In this document: piece after piece, positions 11,087 to 22,560 of the stretch
Numbering within the stretch: the stretch's first letter is position 1
How the letters are laid out: each line of letters begins with the position of its first letter
Origin: Pyrocephalus nanus
Taxonomy: Eukaryota; Chordata; Aves; Passeriformes; Tyrannidae
Length of the DNA stretch: 64,000 bases
Assembly (NCBI GenBank): GCA_038380795.1
Contig: CM076280.1
Coordinates: 11,830,001 to 11,894,000, forward strand
Direction of reading: 5' to 3'
Program-made: the position numbers and the translations under genes
Notes under the pieces: model-generated
Seen by the model: only the letters and a program-made list of their open reading frames with translations
Database searches by the model: none
What the model was told of the DNA's origin: nothing

Positions 11087-11490
11087 CTCTGCCTGCAGCA
11101 CCCAGTGGCCTCTGCACAGGCTGTGAGGGGCTGTTGGTGGTCACTGCAGGAGGGTGGCAGATTTCCCTCTCCTCTGGCATTTCTCACTGAATCTGCTGGG
11201 TGCTCCAAGCAGGGGCTGCTGGTGGCACAGGCTGCAGGGACCATCTGTGCCCTCCTGCCCTTGGACATGGCAGGTTTTGGCAGTGCTGTGGCAGAGGGGC
11301 AGTGGTGATGCCTGCGGCTTCACTGCCCTGGTGGGAGAGAGGAGCACGTGCAGGGGGAGCAGCGCAGCTCCCATGCCAAGGGTGTCCCAAACACTGCTGG
11401 CACCATGTCCTGCCTGTGTCTGCACCCCTGTGCAGGCATGCCCGGGGTGGGGTGGCACAGCCCTCCTCAGGCAACAGTGCAGGAATGCCC

Positions 11491-12420
11491 GTCCCCTAAT
11501 TTGTCTTGTTAATCAGAGACAGCACATTGATCAGTCACGGTGAGAGCTGGAATAATTGCAGACTCAAAATAGCACTGATTTAAATCTTTCAGATGATAAT
11601 CTTTCACCTCAGAAATGCTTGTGGTGGTGTAGCAGCAGCAGGAGTGGGTTCCCAGAAAACCACTTCCTGGGAATGCCACGCAGTGGAGTGAGGCAAGCTG
11701 GCATTTCCAGTCGGGGTGTGGGCTCCAAGGCCCCACGATCCACAGGGACCCGGGTGGGACATGAGCCCTGACCTGCCCAGAGGGGCTCTTGAGGACATCC
11801 TGCTCGAGCAGATCCCATGGGCAGCAGCTCTGAGGGCTCCTGGCTCCGTCTGTGCCCATCCATGCCAGAGCTGGTGTGTGGGCACAGCTGCCCTCGCCCC
11901 TGTCAGCGCTGCCTCCTCTCCCATCTGCAGTGCCAACATTTCCAGCAGGATCTATGTCTTTCCATAGGCAGTTTGTTTCATCACAGTAACATAATAATGT
12001 GCTGAGAAGAGCTCATAGTTGTGAATTAATGTTTAAAAGCTCTCACTTTTGGGTTGTTGAAATGAATGTTAATTTGACAAATGGCAGCCATTGGGATCGA
12101 GGCGGCATTAACATGGAAATCAGAGTTAACCTCCAGCGGGGCAGGAGCAAGGTGAGAGGAGCAGCCACGGCAGCCAATGTAGCTTTTCACCTGATGCTCA
12201 CACTGTAAATACTGCCAGTGCCCAATCTATTTATAGAACTGTAATTTAAAGGCTAGTTCAGGGAAATCTGAATGACATCTCCTTAAGAGAAGCAATCGTG
12301 AGGTATCTCGGAATATGTCAGGCAGCTCTCTTGCTTTCTCTCTCAAAAATACTCATATGTCCACTAAATCAATTTGCTTTTCTCTTGTAACTGCATTTGC
12401 AGGGCCATTCTTTTCCATTT
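11491..12420. other. Mixed intergenic sequence with two AT-leaning patches
   Basis: 11495-11620 and 11960-12420 are AT-leaning and repeat-free with homeodomain cores. 11640-11950 is GC-rich filler. The AT-leaning parts are weak candidates for non-coding regulatory elements. Confidence 0.3.
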
Positions 12421-12540
12421 TCTGTCACTGTCACACGCTAATTCGTGTCACTCTGCGGTGTGGGAGGGCCAATGCCTGCCCTGCTGTGCCAGCACAGCTC
12501 CCTCATGGCCCTGGACCTGCCCCCAGCAGCAGGGCTGGCA

Positions 12541-12568
12541 GGGGCCTGGGGGGCCTGGGGGGCTCGGG
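12541..12568 (+). other. G-quadruplex motif
   Basis: Four G runs (4, 6, 6 and 3 Gs) are separated by 3-nt loops (CCT, CCT, CTC). The short loops predict a very stable structure. No promoter is recognisable next to it. Confidence 0.6.
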
Positions 12569-12789
12569 CTTCGTGCTGGGGCCGAGGGTCCCACCCCAGG
12601 ATGCTGCTCTGCTCCTCTGGGTCCAGGGATGAACCTCTGCAGAAACCCACCCTGTGTGCCAGTACACCCCCAGGTTATCCTCTGGGGATGTTCCGAAGGA
12701 TTTCCACAATTGCTTCTCTTTATTTGCCTTGTTTTCATAGCTTTTGCTTCAGTTTTCACTGAGGAGGAAGGAAGAGAATTTTCAAATGG

Positions 12790-12807
12790 AAAAAAAAAAA
12801 AAAAAAA
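12790..12807 (+). repeat. A18 homopolymer
   Basis: An uninterrupted run of 18 A. No transposon body is recognisable before it, so it is not assigned to a retroposed copy. Confidence 0.85.
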
Positions 12808-14454
12808 GCAGTGCCAAAACCCTGTACCCTGGGAACAATTAGAGCAGAAAATCTAGGGAAAAAAATTGGAGCTTAGGGCATTGGCTCTTGAGTGAAGGCA
12901 GATCTCCTAACAGGACTCACACCAAAGTCACCCCAGTGTAGGTGTGCTTGACTTGCCAGGCAAATGTCAATGGAAACAGGGCTCCAACAGCCACTGACCA
13001 CTTCCAGGAGGGAACATCCAACATGTCCCTTACCAAACCTCCATCCTCTCCACCTATGGATTCTGCAGCTGGTGTTTCTAAAAGTGAGATGGAGAGGAGG
13101 CAGCAAACCAGAGGATTTCAAACCAAACACAGCAGCTTTGGTTTTGCAAATTGTTTAATGTTTTGAAATGTTCCTTACATCTCCAGACATAAATATTCAA
13201 ACTTGCAGCTGGGAAACATCCTTCCAAGTTGTTTTGTTTGTCAGGTTCAAGTAAAAATTTTCAGTTAAAAACTTCCTTTCCTTGACTCTTAATCTTTCCT
13301 GGCTAACAAACAGAAAAGAGGAAAAGAGAGTGAATTACATGACCTGTCTCTTTTTGTTTATTAAAAACTTCTTTCCAGCGACTGATTCTTACGGAAATAT
13401 GGTTTCCATTTTCTCTTTGAATTGTGGATCAAGAAATGTTGCCAATACATATTTTTCTCTGTCAAAATTTCATTTAATCTGGAGTCTGTAGATGTCTTGA
13501 GAGCCCTGTCTCCTCACCGGGTTATTACTGTGTTCACCTCTTGTCATGTTAGTTTTCAGCTGGAATCAGGTTTGTTCTTGAAGGATAGGTTGGTACCGGC
13601 TCCTTAGTGGGGCAGAAGATGGGCAGGATGCCCCACACCATGCTGTAGCACCATGTTCTCCCCTAGCACCTGTTGTAGCAGTTTGGAATTTATCCAGAGT
13701 GGAGCTTTTTAAGGAGTCTGATGAAAAAGCATGATTTTAAGAAGTGACCAGCATTCCTGGGCTCACGCTGTGATTCCAGGTGCTTTGGAGGGAATCAGGT
13801 CCATGAGATATGTCCCCCTCCTCGCTGAGGGGAGTGCCCTGCAGCTGGAGCAGAGACCTTGTAGCCTGGCCAGGGCTGCAGCTCTCACAGTCCTGGCACC
13901 CAAAGAAACTGCAGCTGCAGTGGTGACAGTTCATTCCCTCTGCTATTGGGATTCTCCTGCAGGATTGCAGGTTCCTGGGATATTGCTCTGTCCCAGCATT
14001 TCTCTTGCACTATGAAAGGACACACTCCATTGCACTTAGCTGTGGCTGTTTCAGACTTTCCTCATCTAAATGAGAGGAAAAGGGAAGAAATGCCTCACAG
14101 CCTCTCCCCATCCCCTGAAAAGAGCTTTTTCTGATGGAACTGGAATGCTGGAAATAATCCAGAGGAATTCAGAAAATGAACCTGTCAGAAGAATATTTTA
14201 ATAAACCCCCTTTTCCAGCCCTGGTATCAGCAGCTCACACCCCTCCCCTGCCAGATGCAGATAGCCTAGGCAGTTGTCAGGGAGCAGACCTGCAGTGCTG
14301 CTGGGGGTCCCAGGGAGCTGGGCCTCTATCCCTGCTCCTTGAGCACCCAGAGGTTCCAGTGCAGGGCACTGGCTCTGAACTGACACAGGACTCTGACCAC
14401 AGACCCTTACAGGAGCCCCTGCAGGGGCTGCCCCAGATGAATCCTCCCAGTGCA

Positions 14455-14793
14455 CGTGATTATTGCTCTCCACAACCACCCGAGAGGAGATTGGAGCCAT
14501 GTGGGGTTGGGCTCCTCTCCCAGGCAACTCCTGAAAGGACGAGAGGACATGGCCTCAAGCTGTGCCAGGGAAGGTTCAGGTTGGACATCAGGAAGAATTT
14601 CCTCACAGAAGGGGTTTTCAGCCAGTGGAAGGGGCTGCTCAGGGGCGTGGTGGAGTCCCCATCCCTGCAGGTGCTCAAGAAATGACTGGACTTTGCACTG
14701 AGTGCTTTGGTCTAGTTGACAAGGTGGTGATCAGTCAAAGGTTGGATTCCATGGTCTTGAAGGTCTTTTCCAACCTTTATGATTCTGTAATTC
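14455..14793 (+). mobile_element. CR1 LINE, 5'-truncated copy with intact 3' end
   Basis: The sequence follows the conserved 3' portion of avian CR1: the segments around ACCACCCGAGAGGAG, GACGAGAGGACATGGCCTCA, CAGGTTGGACATCAGGAAG and GGTCTTTTCCAACC. It ends in the CR1 terminal 8-bp repeats (ATTCTGTA, ATTC). It is sense on the plus strand and heavily 5'-truncated, as most CR1 copies are. It is among the younger-looking copies in the window. Confidence 0.92.
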
Positions 14794-15200
14794 CATGTGG
14801 AAGGTGTGGGGACACAGCTGGGCCTCCCCTGGAGCCCCTTCACAGGCAGGTGAGCTGCTCTGGGTGTGTGCAGGAGCAGCCTCTCCCTCCCAACACTTCC
14901 CAGCCTGTGCCTGGCCAGCCATGCACCATAAATTAAAGGGGAGCATCTTGAAGGGGGCTTTAATCAAAAGTTAGAAGTTGCAAGCAGCGTGGCAGAGTTC
15001 CTCATTAGTTTGCCATTATAATGCTATGTAATTGGAAAGACGTTAATATTGACAGTGTTGTGAAGAATGTCCTGCTTTGCCCTGCATGCATGGATTTGAT
15101 AGAGTTGAATAATGGAGCAGATATGATGGATTAGAAAAATTCCCCAGTTAAGGTCCCTAATTATAGAGTTTTACCTGCCCAATTAAGGTGGAGTACTGAG
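14794..15200. other. Candidate conserved non-coding element with MEIS-type site
   Basis: Apart from the GC-rich first 130 bp, this is AT-rich and repeat-free. It contains TTGACAGT (15049-15056, MEIS core TGACAG), several ATTAAA/TAATTA cores and CCAATTAAGG near 15179. Confidence 0.35.
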
Positions 15201-16140
15201 GAAAAACCAGACACTGACTCTGTCCAGGCACCTGAGTGCTCTGGGAAGCACCAGAAGCCATGACAGTGCTGGCCTGGAGGGTGACTGGAATTTCATCCTT
15301 CTGATGTCCCTGCAGTATGGAGCTAAAATCTGCTCAGAGACTGAGTATCACCTGCAAGTCCTGCTGTTCCATGGGCTCTGAGCTGCATGGCTGTTCAGCC
15401 CTGCCTGGATGTGGATTCCGGAGCAGGAGTCACTTAAAACAATTCCCACCATTCCCATGGCCCGATTTCCTTTGCCTGTGTTTACCAAATCCGAAATTCC
15501 TCAGCCACAGGGCCCATGGCAGCCCTGCTGGTCCCTCTGTGCACTGATGGGACACTGGAACCACCTCCAGAGGCAGCCAGGGCTGTGCCTGCTCCCGTGG
15601 GATGTGGGGCTTTGGGGCAGCAGTGCGGACCCTGAGACAGCCCAAAGTCCTGGAAATTCAGTGTCTCAGGAGCGTGAGAGAGAATATTTTGAAGTAAATA
15701 ATAATTTAGCTGTCTGCAGCCTAAGGATGAATCATGGCAGTTTTCCTTTAACCATCTTATAAAACAAAGGCAGTGTTGTCCCAGAGAGGCTGATGGGTGA
15801 CACCCAGCGTGTCTGGGTGACACCTGTCACTGGGACAGGGCAGGTACAGCAGCACAGAGTCCACTCACCCCTCAGGTGAGGAACAGTCAGCTTCCCACTG
15901 CAGAGAACATTAGAGCATCCAAGCCTCCCTCTGACCCCCTCCCTGCAGCGGTGGGACAAAGATGCTGTAAATTAGGAAATAAATATTCTGCTGGGGCTCT
16001 GGAGCCTGTGCACCCAAGGTGTGCTTTCTTCTCCAGAGACATTCCCACTGGCTGCTGAGGGATGGAGACGTGCCGGTGCTTCTTTCTCTGCCCCCGCTTC
16101 CCTTTCATCTGCTCCCGTGATGAACTGTAGGGGAGAGCTA
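15201..16140. other. GC-moderate intergenic sequence
   Basis: No gene, transposon or distinctive motif is supported. Overlapping frames on both strands carry no domain. Confidence 0.45.
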
Positions 16141-16420
16141 CCCGAGCCCGTCTGTTTTGGCTTAGATCAGCTTTTCTCCTCATTATAATTTGAGTCTTTA
16201 AGGGTCTTCAGCAGGAGCCTGTAAAAGTCAGCTCCCTCATTCCCGGTGACGCCGGGTGTTCCACAGCCGCGTCCCTTTGTGCCGGCACAACAATGGCTTT
16301 GTGCCGGGCTGCACCGCAGCGGGTTAACCGCGACACCCTGCAAGAGCTGGAAACTGTGGATTGAGCAAAATCTCCCTGTCAGCTCTCTGTGATTTTGCTG
16401 AGAGCACTTGGACATGCTGG
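16141..16420. other. Small CpG-bearing patch with clustered SOX-type motifs
   Basis: CpG dinucleotides, scarce in most of the window, concentrate at 16240-16340. Within 28 bp lie CTTTGT (16275-16280), AACAATG (16289-16295) and CTTTGT (16297-16302), with a perfect 14-bp palindrome TTGTGCCGGCACAA (16277-16290). Confidence 0.4.
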
Positions 16421-16760
16421 CATTGGATTTACAAATTGAAAATCATTAATAATTCTAACCAGGCTGTGATAAATCTGAGATCAGTCTCGATGAACCTGGA
16501 CACCATTTCATAAATCAAAAAGATTACTTAGGAATTTTTTAAAATCTGACGTCAAAATGTCATGGTTACTAATGGTTTTTGTAGATCTCTTACAGTGATA
16601 TATCATTTATCTACGCTACATCTAAAATGTGACACCGGGGCAGAAATGTGATGTCTTTAATATCATGAATACATTTTATCCCATAATAAAGGTATTAACA
16701 ACTTCTTGCTGTGACTTGTACTTGAAGTTCTGTGCCTGATTTAGTGCTATTGTTATCGTA
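16421..16760. other. AT-rich candidate enhancer containing a full CRE
   Basis: This repeat-free AT-rich block has CATTAATAATTC near 16445 and a perfect palindromic CRE, TGACGTCA, at 16547-16554. CREs bind CREB/ATF dimers. No promoter or gene start is visible nearby, so an enhancer role is inferred. Confidence 0.4.
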
Positions 16761-18715
16761 TTAACTGTTTTTCCCCCAAATATGTGCAGGCAAACTGTTG
16801 CTCACTTTGTGTGGTGAGGGGTGGAGGACCCCCTGAAGCAGAGGGGGTGGTGGCTCTGCCCTAGCTGTGACCCTGGCCCTCTCCTTCCTGCTGCCCAGGG
16901 ACCCTGCATGAGCAAATGCCAGGGTTGGAATGGAGCCAGCATGTGCTCACAGCACAAGGGTTTGGCTCTTACTGGTTCTTACAGCATTTTCCCACTCCTT
17001 TTAGACAGACCAGTCTGAGAAAAGTTTACAAGACTTATGGAATAGAACCCCAGCAAATGACTTCCAGAGAATGCTCTTCAAACCACTGCTTCAAACTGAT
17101 TAATGAAGCTAATGCTAAAAAGTCCCACTGAAGATGCAGGTAAGGTCTAAACCAAGGGAAGAAGCTGCCTCTGTGCCACTGCTTTGGCTCTGGACTCAAG
17201 CAGACGTGCTGTTTAGCACAGGCTGGTTTGGATTATCTCCTCGATGAAGCACGGATTTGTGCTCTAGGATGGCTTTGTGTTCCACAGCACACGTGTTCAG
17301 CTCCAGCTCTGGGGGACAGGCCAAAACCCTGGGTTGCTGTAAATTCTGCTGGAAGCAGCAGCCAAAGGGCCAGGTCCAAACTCATCCTGAGCCCACGTGA
17401 ACCTGCTTTGGCACCTTACAAACCACTGAAACATCAACACTGTCCAAAGGAGGCCTAACAAACACTGAGGATGCATGTCTCGTTTTGGGAGGAGCTCTCT
17501 CTGTGCTCCCAGGGCAGATGATGTGGCCATGCAGAGGATCCACATCCCAGGCATCAGCACAGAACCAGGCAGTGGGGAGGCTGGCTCTGCTCATGGGTGT
17601 GCTGCCTCTTAGCACTCCTCACATGGAATCCTCAGTGCCTGCTGGCATAGGGCACACACATGCCAGGGATGCTGTGGCACAGCACAGTGCATCTTCCTGC
17701 AAAGAATGTTTGCATTATAAACTACTTTTGCAGAATTTGCTGTAAAATGTTACGTGGCTTTGGTGCATACTTTTAAAAAATGAATGGTTCAGCTGTTAAA
17801 ATTGAAAGAGTCGTTCCCAGTCTCCTCTCAGAGGGTTGGGAACTTGCTGCAGAGGACTCCTCCAGCACTGCTCCAGCACAGCTGAGGAGCTATCAGAGCC
17901 AAACAGTGAGCAGAGGAATTTAGAGCGAAGCTTTATGGGGAGAGATTACATTCAGGGGTGAACAAATGGTGGTACCAGGTCTATGCAAAGCAAGTGACAA
18001 AATGTAAAAATCCTCCCCGCATTTTGAAGGAAAATATATCTTTCTTTCTGCGCAGTTCCCATGAAAAATAGGCTTTTTTATTTCCTTTTTCCATGCTAGG
18101 AAATTAATATTTGCCTTTAAAAAAGATTTGGTGAAGGTTTGCGTGAAGGTCATTAGCAATCTCGCTGGGGAATAAAGAAGGGATTGATTGAGATCTGCAT
18201 GGGCTTGGGACTCATTTGGGGCTTTGCTTTACACGTAACATTTTTATTAAGAAAATAATGCTTTGGGGCTGGTAATTGTGTTGCCAGCTGGGCCGGGGAG
18301 GGGAGAGGAGGAAAGCAGAGCACTGAAACCTACTATTTATGTCCCTGCTAGGTACAATTCCAGGCAGGTACATGTATGGTAAATCTCCTTGAGCTGTCCC
18401 CAAAGTCACCCTGAAGTGCCACAAGTCTTCTGGTGCTGAGCACGTTCCTCCAGGGCTGCAGTGACAAGATGGGGACAAGGTGGCACAGAGCGTCCCTCTG
18501 TGGGACAGAGTGGCCATGGCACCCCGGGGCTCAGGCAGCCCAGGTGCCAGGTTTAAGGACAGCTGTGGGGAAGCCCCACAAACCTCCATCTCCTGGGAGG
18601 GGAAAAATGACTCCAGGACCTCCTGGAAATACCAGGCACTTTCACAGCAGCTTTTGTCTAGCAGGTAGTGAGGTCACCTGGTTTTGTTCCACTTAACCCC
18701 AAAACCCCATGGTCA
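16761..18715. other. Intergenic sequence, no gene seen
   Basis: GC-moderate, with an AT-richer stretch at 17920-18270 that contains the PBX-type motif TGATTGAG (18185-18192). No transposon was recognised. Confidence 0.4.
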
Positions 18716-19160
18716 GGATTCAAGCCGTAAGCCTCCGGTATTCCTTTCAAGACTTCCTAAAAATTAGCATAGCACAGAGCAGATACAATCTGAAGTTGGC
18801 TTGTAAAATCTTTTGGAAGGATCATTAAGGGTATTTCATTATCTCCATATTGCCAAGGTCAGGCTGTCCATATTTCCTCTTTAGTGCTGCGATGGGAATA
18901 TGCCGCGACTGTGGTATAATAGACCAGAAAATGTCCACACTGGGAATGATGGTAAATCAATAAAAACTCATCAATATAACTCCCCCTTTCCCAAGGTGCT
19001 GCAAACAGCCTCAAGTTTGTAATTTACTTACGTATCTTCACCTTTTTCCCAACATTTTTTACACCAACTTCTGAACTTTTTGTCTGTGTAAAATCTTTAT
19101 GAGAGACAATATATATAAGGGATAAAATGCTTTATTGAAAAGATTATTGATTTTTTTCGG
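18716..19160. other. AT-leaning block, candidate conserved non-coding element
   Basis: Repeat-free, with scattered homeodomain cores and a TA-rich stretch (ATATATATAAGGG) near 19109. No reading frame of interest. Confidence 0.3.
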
Positions 19161-22020
19161 CCAAGTTGCTTGTACAGCAGCTCCAGGCTGCTGTCCCAGC
19201 AGGGAGAGCTCATTCTGAAAGGGGCTGAGGCAGGAGGTGATCAGGCATGGCCATGGCTCCCCGTGGTGCTGCTGGGGCTCACACATGTGCCTCACAGATC
19301 CAAACTGCACTTTGGGTCTCGACAGGCCTCACTAAAACCTCAAATAAATGTAAACTGGGGGGTGGTTTCTCCTTCTTTCTCCACCTTACTTACACCTTAT
19401 TTTCTTTCTTCTTTCATCTCTCAATCTTTTTACTCATCTACTTTCCTCTGCTTTTTCGGCTCTCCACTAACTTTGGAGGAAAAAAACAACTCACAAGCAT
19501 AAATACACAATGTCTTTTTTAGGCTGACAAAGGAACATCCTCATCATGCAGCACATCCTGCCCCAGACAGCTGGACAATGGCTCCTGGCTCCCTCCCCAG
19601 TGCTCACAGAGCCACAGTCCCTGTGGACGTGGACTCAGGGCTCGCAGGGTGCCGCTGTCTCAGCTGGAGACAGGGAAGGCTGCAGCGACACACACCATCC
19701 ATTCTGCTTGGGAGAATGCTGGATCCTTTATTACGAGCCAACCACTGAAATAAAACCAATCCCATTTTATTAAAAGCCCAAAGACACAATTAGATCTTGC
19801 AGATTATGCAAATGATGTGCAGCCCTCTGACTGCTGGCAATTTGCCGCACACTCCGTGCTGCGGCACCCGGGAGCCCCGTCAGAGACCCTCACCCCGGGC
19901 AGGGACCCTGACCCCCCTGCACAGCTCCAGAGCCTGCAGCCCTGATAAATATTCCACAAAATATGAACAGCCTATTTTCTCTTGCTACTCTGACCTTTTC
20001 CCCAAGACAGAAGAATGTGTTTTTTTGCCAGGTACTGCGTGCGTATCCCCAGGGGTCAGGGACCTACAGGGCTCCATTAACTGTCAGTGGGGTTTTTTCC
20101 CTGATGTCAGAGTTTACCCCTAGCTAAGCTAATGTATTGAAGAGGGTCTTGGCAGGGGCAACAGACATCATGTCACCAAGGGCATAAAGGCCAAGGAGTG
20201 GATGGAAAAACCTGGCGGTGAAGCTTAATCAGCAAGTAAAGACCTGAAGCAGGACTGTGTTTGGTCAGAGGGACCCCACAGACACCTTGTGCAAACAGCA
20301 GCAGCTGCTTTCTTTCCCCTCTGCTCTTTGGCCCTGTCACTGATGGTCAGAGAGCACAGGGTGCCACTGCCAGTCCTTGCCCAGGACAGGGGGAGCACCT
20401 GGAGCAGCAGCACCGAGATCTGCACCCCTGCAGAGAGCACCCAGCTCCTGGCTTTGGAGCTGCTTGCAGTGCTCAGGCACTCGTTGAGGGGATAAGTGCC
20501 TTCTCTCATTCTGTCCTCTATTTTCTCATTTTTGACTTTTATGGTTTTTCATTTACAAGTCTAATCAGAGAGAGGCAGCAGGATGGAATAGCACAATCAT
20601 TCAACATAGATTAACAATTGAGTCAATGGCCTACAAGTGTTTGCAGCATCCCCCAAACCCAGCTCCTCCAGCCCAGACTCCAGAAGGCAAAAGCAGGAAG
20701 GAGCTGGGAACATAAAGCTACTACCTGGTAACCTCAGCTGAGCTCACCTGCCTTCCAGTGGACCAGCATCTTCCCCAGGAGCTTCTCTCACAGGAAGTTT
20801 TCAGCAGAAGCAAGGGAAATATGTCACTTCATCTGCTTTAGCTTGAACACTGCCCCTGCTGTGCCCCCAGCCCAGCTCACCTGGGTGCCCCCATGGCTGG
20901 ATACCCCTGTGCACCCGACCCAGCCACAGCCCTGGCCTCACTGCACTCGCTGTGCCCTGGCACGGCTCCCCAAGCTGGGTGAGCTCCTGTAGGTGATCCT
21001 GGATATGCCCTCGGGAAAGCTCTTCACAGCTCTACAACTACCATCCAGGTTTTCATCTCCAAAGAAAGACAATTTTTTTGCAGGAAAGAAATAACCAGGT
21101 TTAGTCACAGTGGTGAGAACACACATCCCCATTTGGGTGTGTAAATCCCTGATAGTGAGAGAACATCACACCCAAGCAAGGCAGGTAATTTCAACCCACT
21201 TTGAAAGTAATTAAGGGCACAGTTCAGCAAAGCATGAAAAACCTGGGGTTTGTTTTATTTTAAGCACTTGTGTAAGCACCATACTGAACCCAGAGCACCC
21301 CTGTGCAGGGCACAGGGTGAGCTCCTGGTCCATCACCGGTCCCTGGGATGCACCATTGCCACTGGCACACAGCAGCTCTGCCCATCCTGCCAGGTCATCC
21401 CTCTCTGCTCCTGACACAAACTGGCTTTTTAATCCCAACAGGCTGTAACTGGGTTTTTAAGAGCAGTCTGAAGTTAAAAATAGATGACATTTTGAAAGTG
21501 ACTGCAAGGTAAAATTCAGGCTTCCACTAGGCTTGTAGCCATCGGAAAGGGTTTTGACTACAGAAGTGTGCAAAACGTGATTGCTGCTAAAGACCACAGC
21601 TGGAAAAATGACACATGTTTATAACTGCTGTATATCAAATCAAATACAATAGATTTACTATCAGGTGAAGAATAGATTGGCAAATAAGGTAAGTTATGTC
21701 CTGCTGTGAAGTTTGCTAAACTTTAAAATAGTGCCTGGGAGACAGGAGGCTGAAGCAAGTGGAAATTCTGAGCCTGCCACCTTTCTCTTCCATGTAATTT
21801 TAAACTTTTGTCACCCAAAAAGAGGCAGGTCATGGCACCTGAATGCATGCAGACATGACACGACTCCCTGCAGCTGGCCCATAACTCACCAGCTTTAACC
21901 CTCCTCTGAAATGACATCTATATAAATATTGTTAATAGCACTAACATAATGTTAAGTCAGGTTTTACTGGACTCCCTCATACACCCTTTGGATTTATTAG
22001 CTATAGGATTTGAAGTAAAT
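19161..22020. other. GC-moderate intergenic sequence
   Basis: No gene or transposon was recognised. Pyrimidine-rich tracts lie at 19365-19460. The AT content rises from about 21600 onward towards the next block. Confidence 0.4.
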
Positions 22021-22560
22021 TTTTATTAGCCCAAGTTAAACCCAGCTACCATGAGCTTGGCTTTTGGGCTTTCTTTCCCCCATCTTTCTTCCTTTATTTG
22101 AGCCTGGGCCCCCTTTTCGCAGCCCGGTGCTTCCTCCTGCACACCGAAGTGTCCTCGGATAAATCTTACAGAATGAAATATTTATTAATTTTCCTAACCG
22201 ATGTTGATCTCATAAATTACCGAGACTTTTTCACGAAATGGTTATTAACATCCATGGCTGTATGTTAATGGCTTATTGACCAAATATGGGATAATTAGAC
22301 CCTAGGAGCACTGGCCACTGTGATCTATGAGAAGCAAATTTGGCCCTTATTATACCAATGACCTATTTAATATCTACTGATGAATTTAAGGTAGAATCAC
22401 AGGCAGAATTTGCTTCAAGGATCTGCCCTCTAACTAACGAGCAAGAAGATTCTTGTATAAAATATATTGATCTAGAAAAAAAATTAACAAAAATCATTTT
22501 TTTGTAACTGATGATTAATTGACTAAATTTGTGTTAGACTGAGATGCACCAAGAAAACAC
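22021..22560. other. AT-rich candidate enhancer with perfect CArG box
   Basis: The repeat-free AT-rich block contains ATTTATTAATTTTCC near 22180, a perfect CArG box at 22280-22289 and GATTAATTGACTAAATTT near 22512. It is one of the more motif-dense stretches in the window. Confidence 0.4.
22280..22289. promoter_or_regulatory. CArG box (SRF-type site)
   Basis: CCAAATATGG fits the SRF consensus CC(A/T)6GG exactly. It sits in an AT-rich, repeat-free block. Occupancy is inferred only. Confidence 0.4.

Larger units (their letters stand above)
9871..11490. other. GC-moderate intergenic sequence with short tandem repeats
   Basis: It holds a 27-bp direct duplication (10070-10123) and a 10-bp GGACAGGAGG array (11045-11086). 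The overlapping frames on both strands are composition shadows. An AT-rich patch sits at about 10335-10400. Confidence 0.45.
12421..14454. other. Intergenic sequence, no gene seen
   Basis: It contains a G-quadruplex motif (12541-12568), an A18 run (12790-12807) and an AT-rich patch at 13130-13500. The remainder is unremarkable. Confidence 0.45.

Noticed and set aside
12790..12807. A18 run as the tail of a processed pseudogene or SINE
   Set aside because: No gene-like or SINE-like body precedes it, and no flanking target-site duplication was found by eye.
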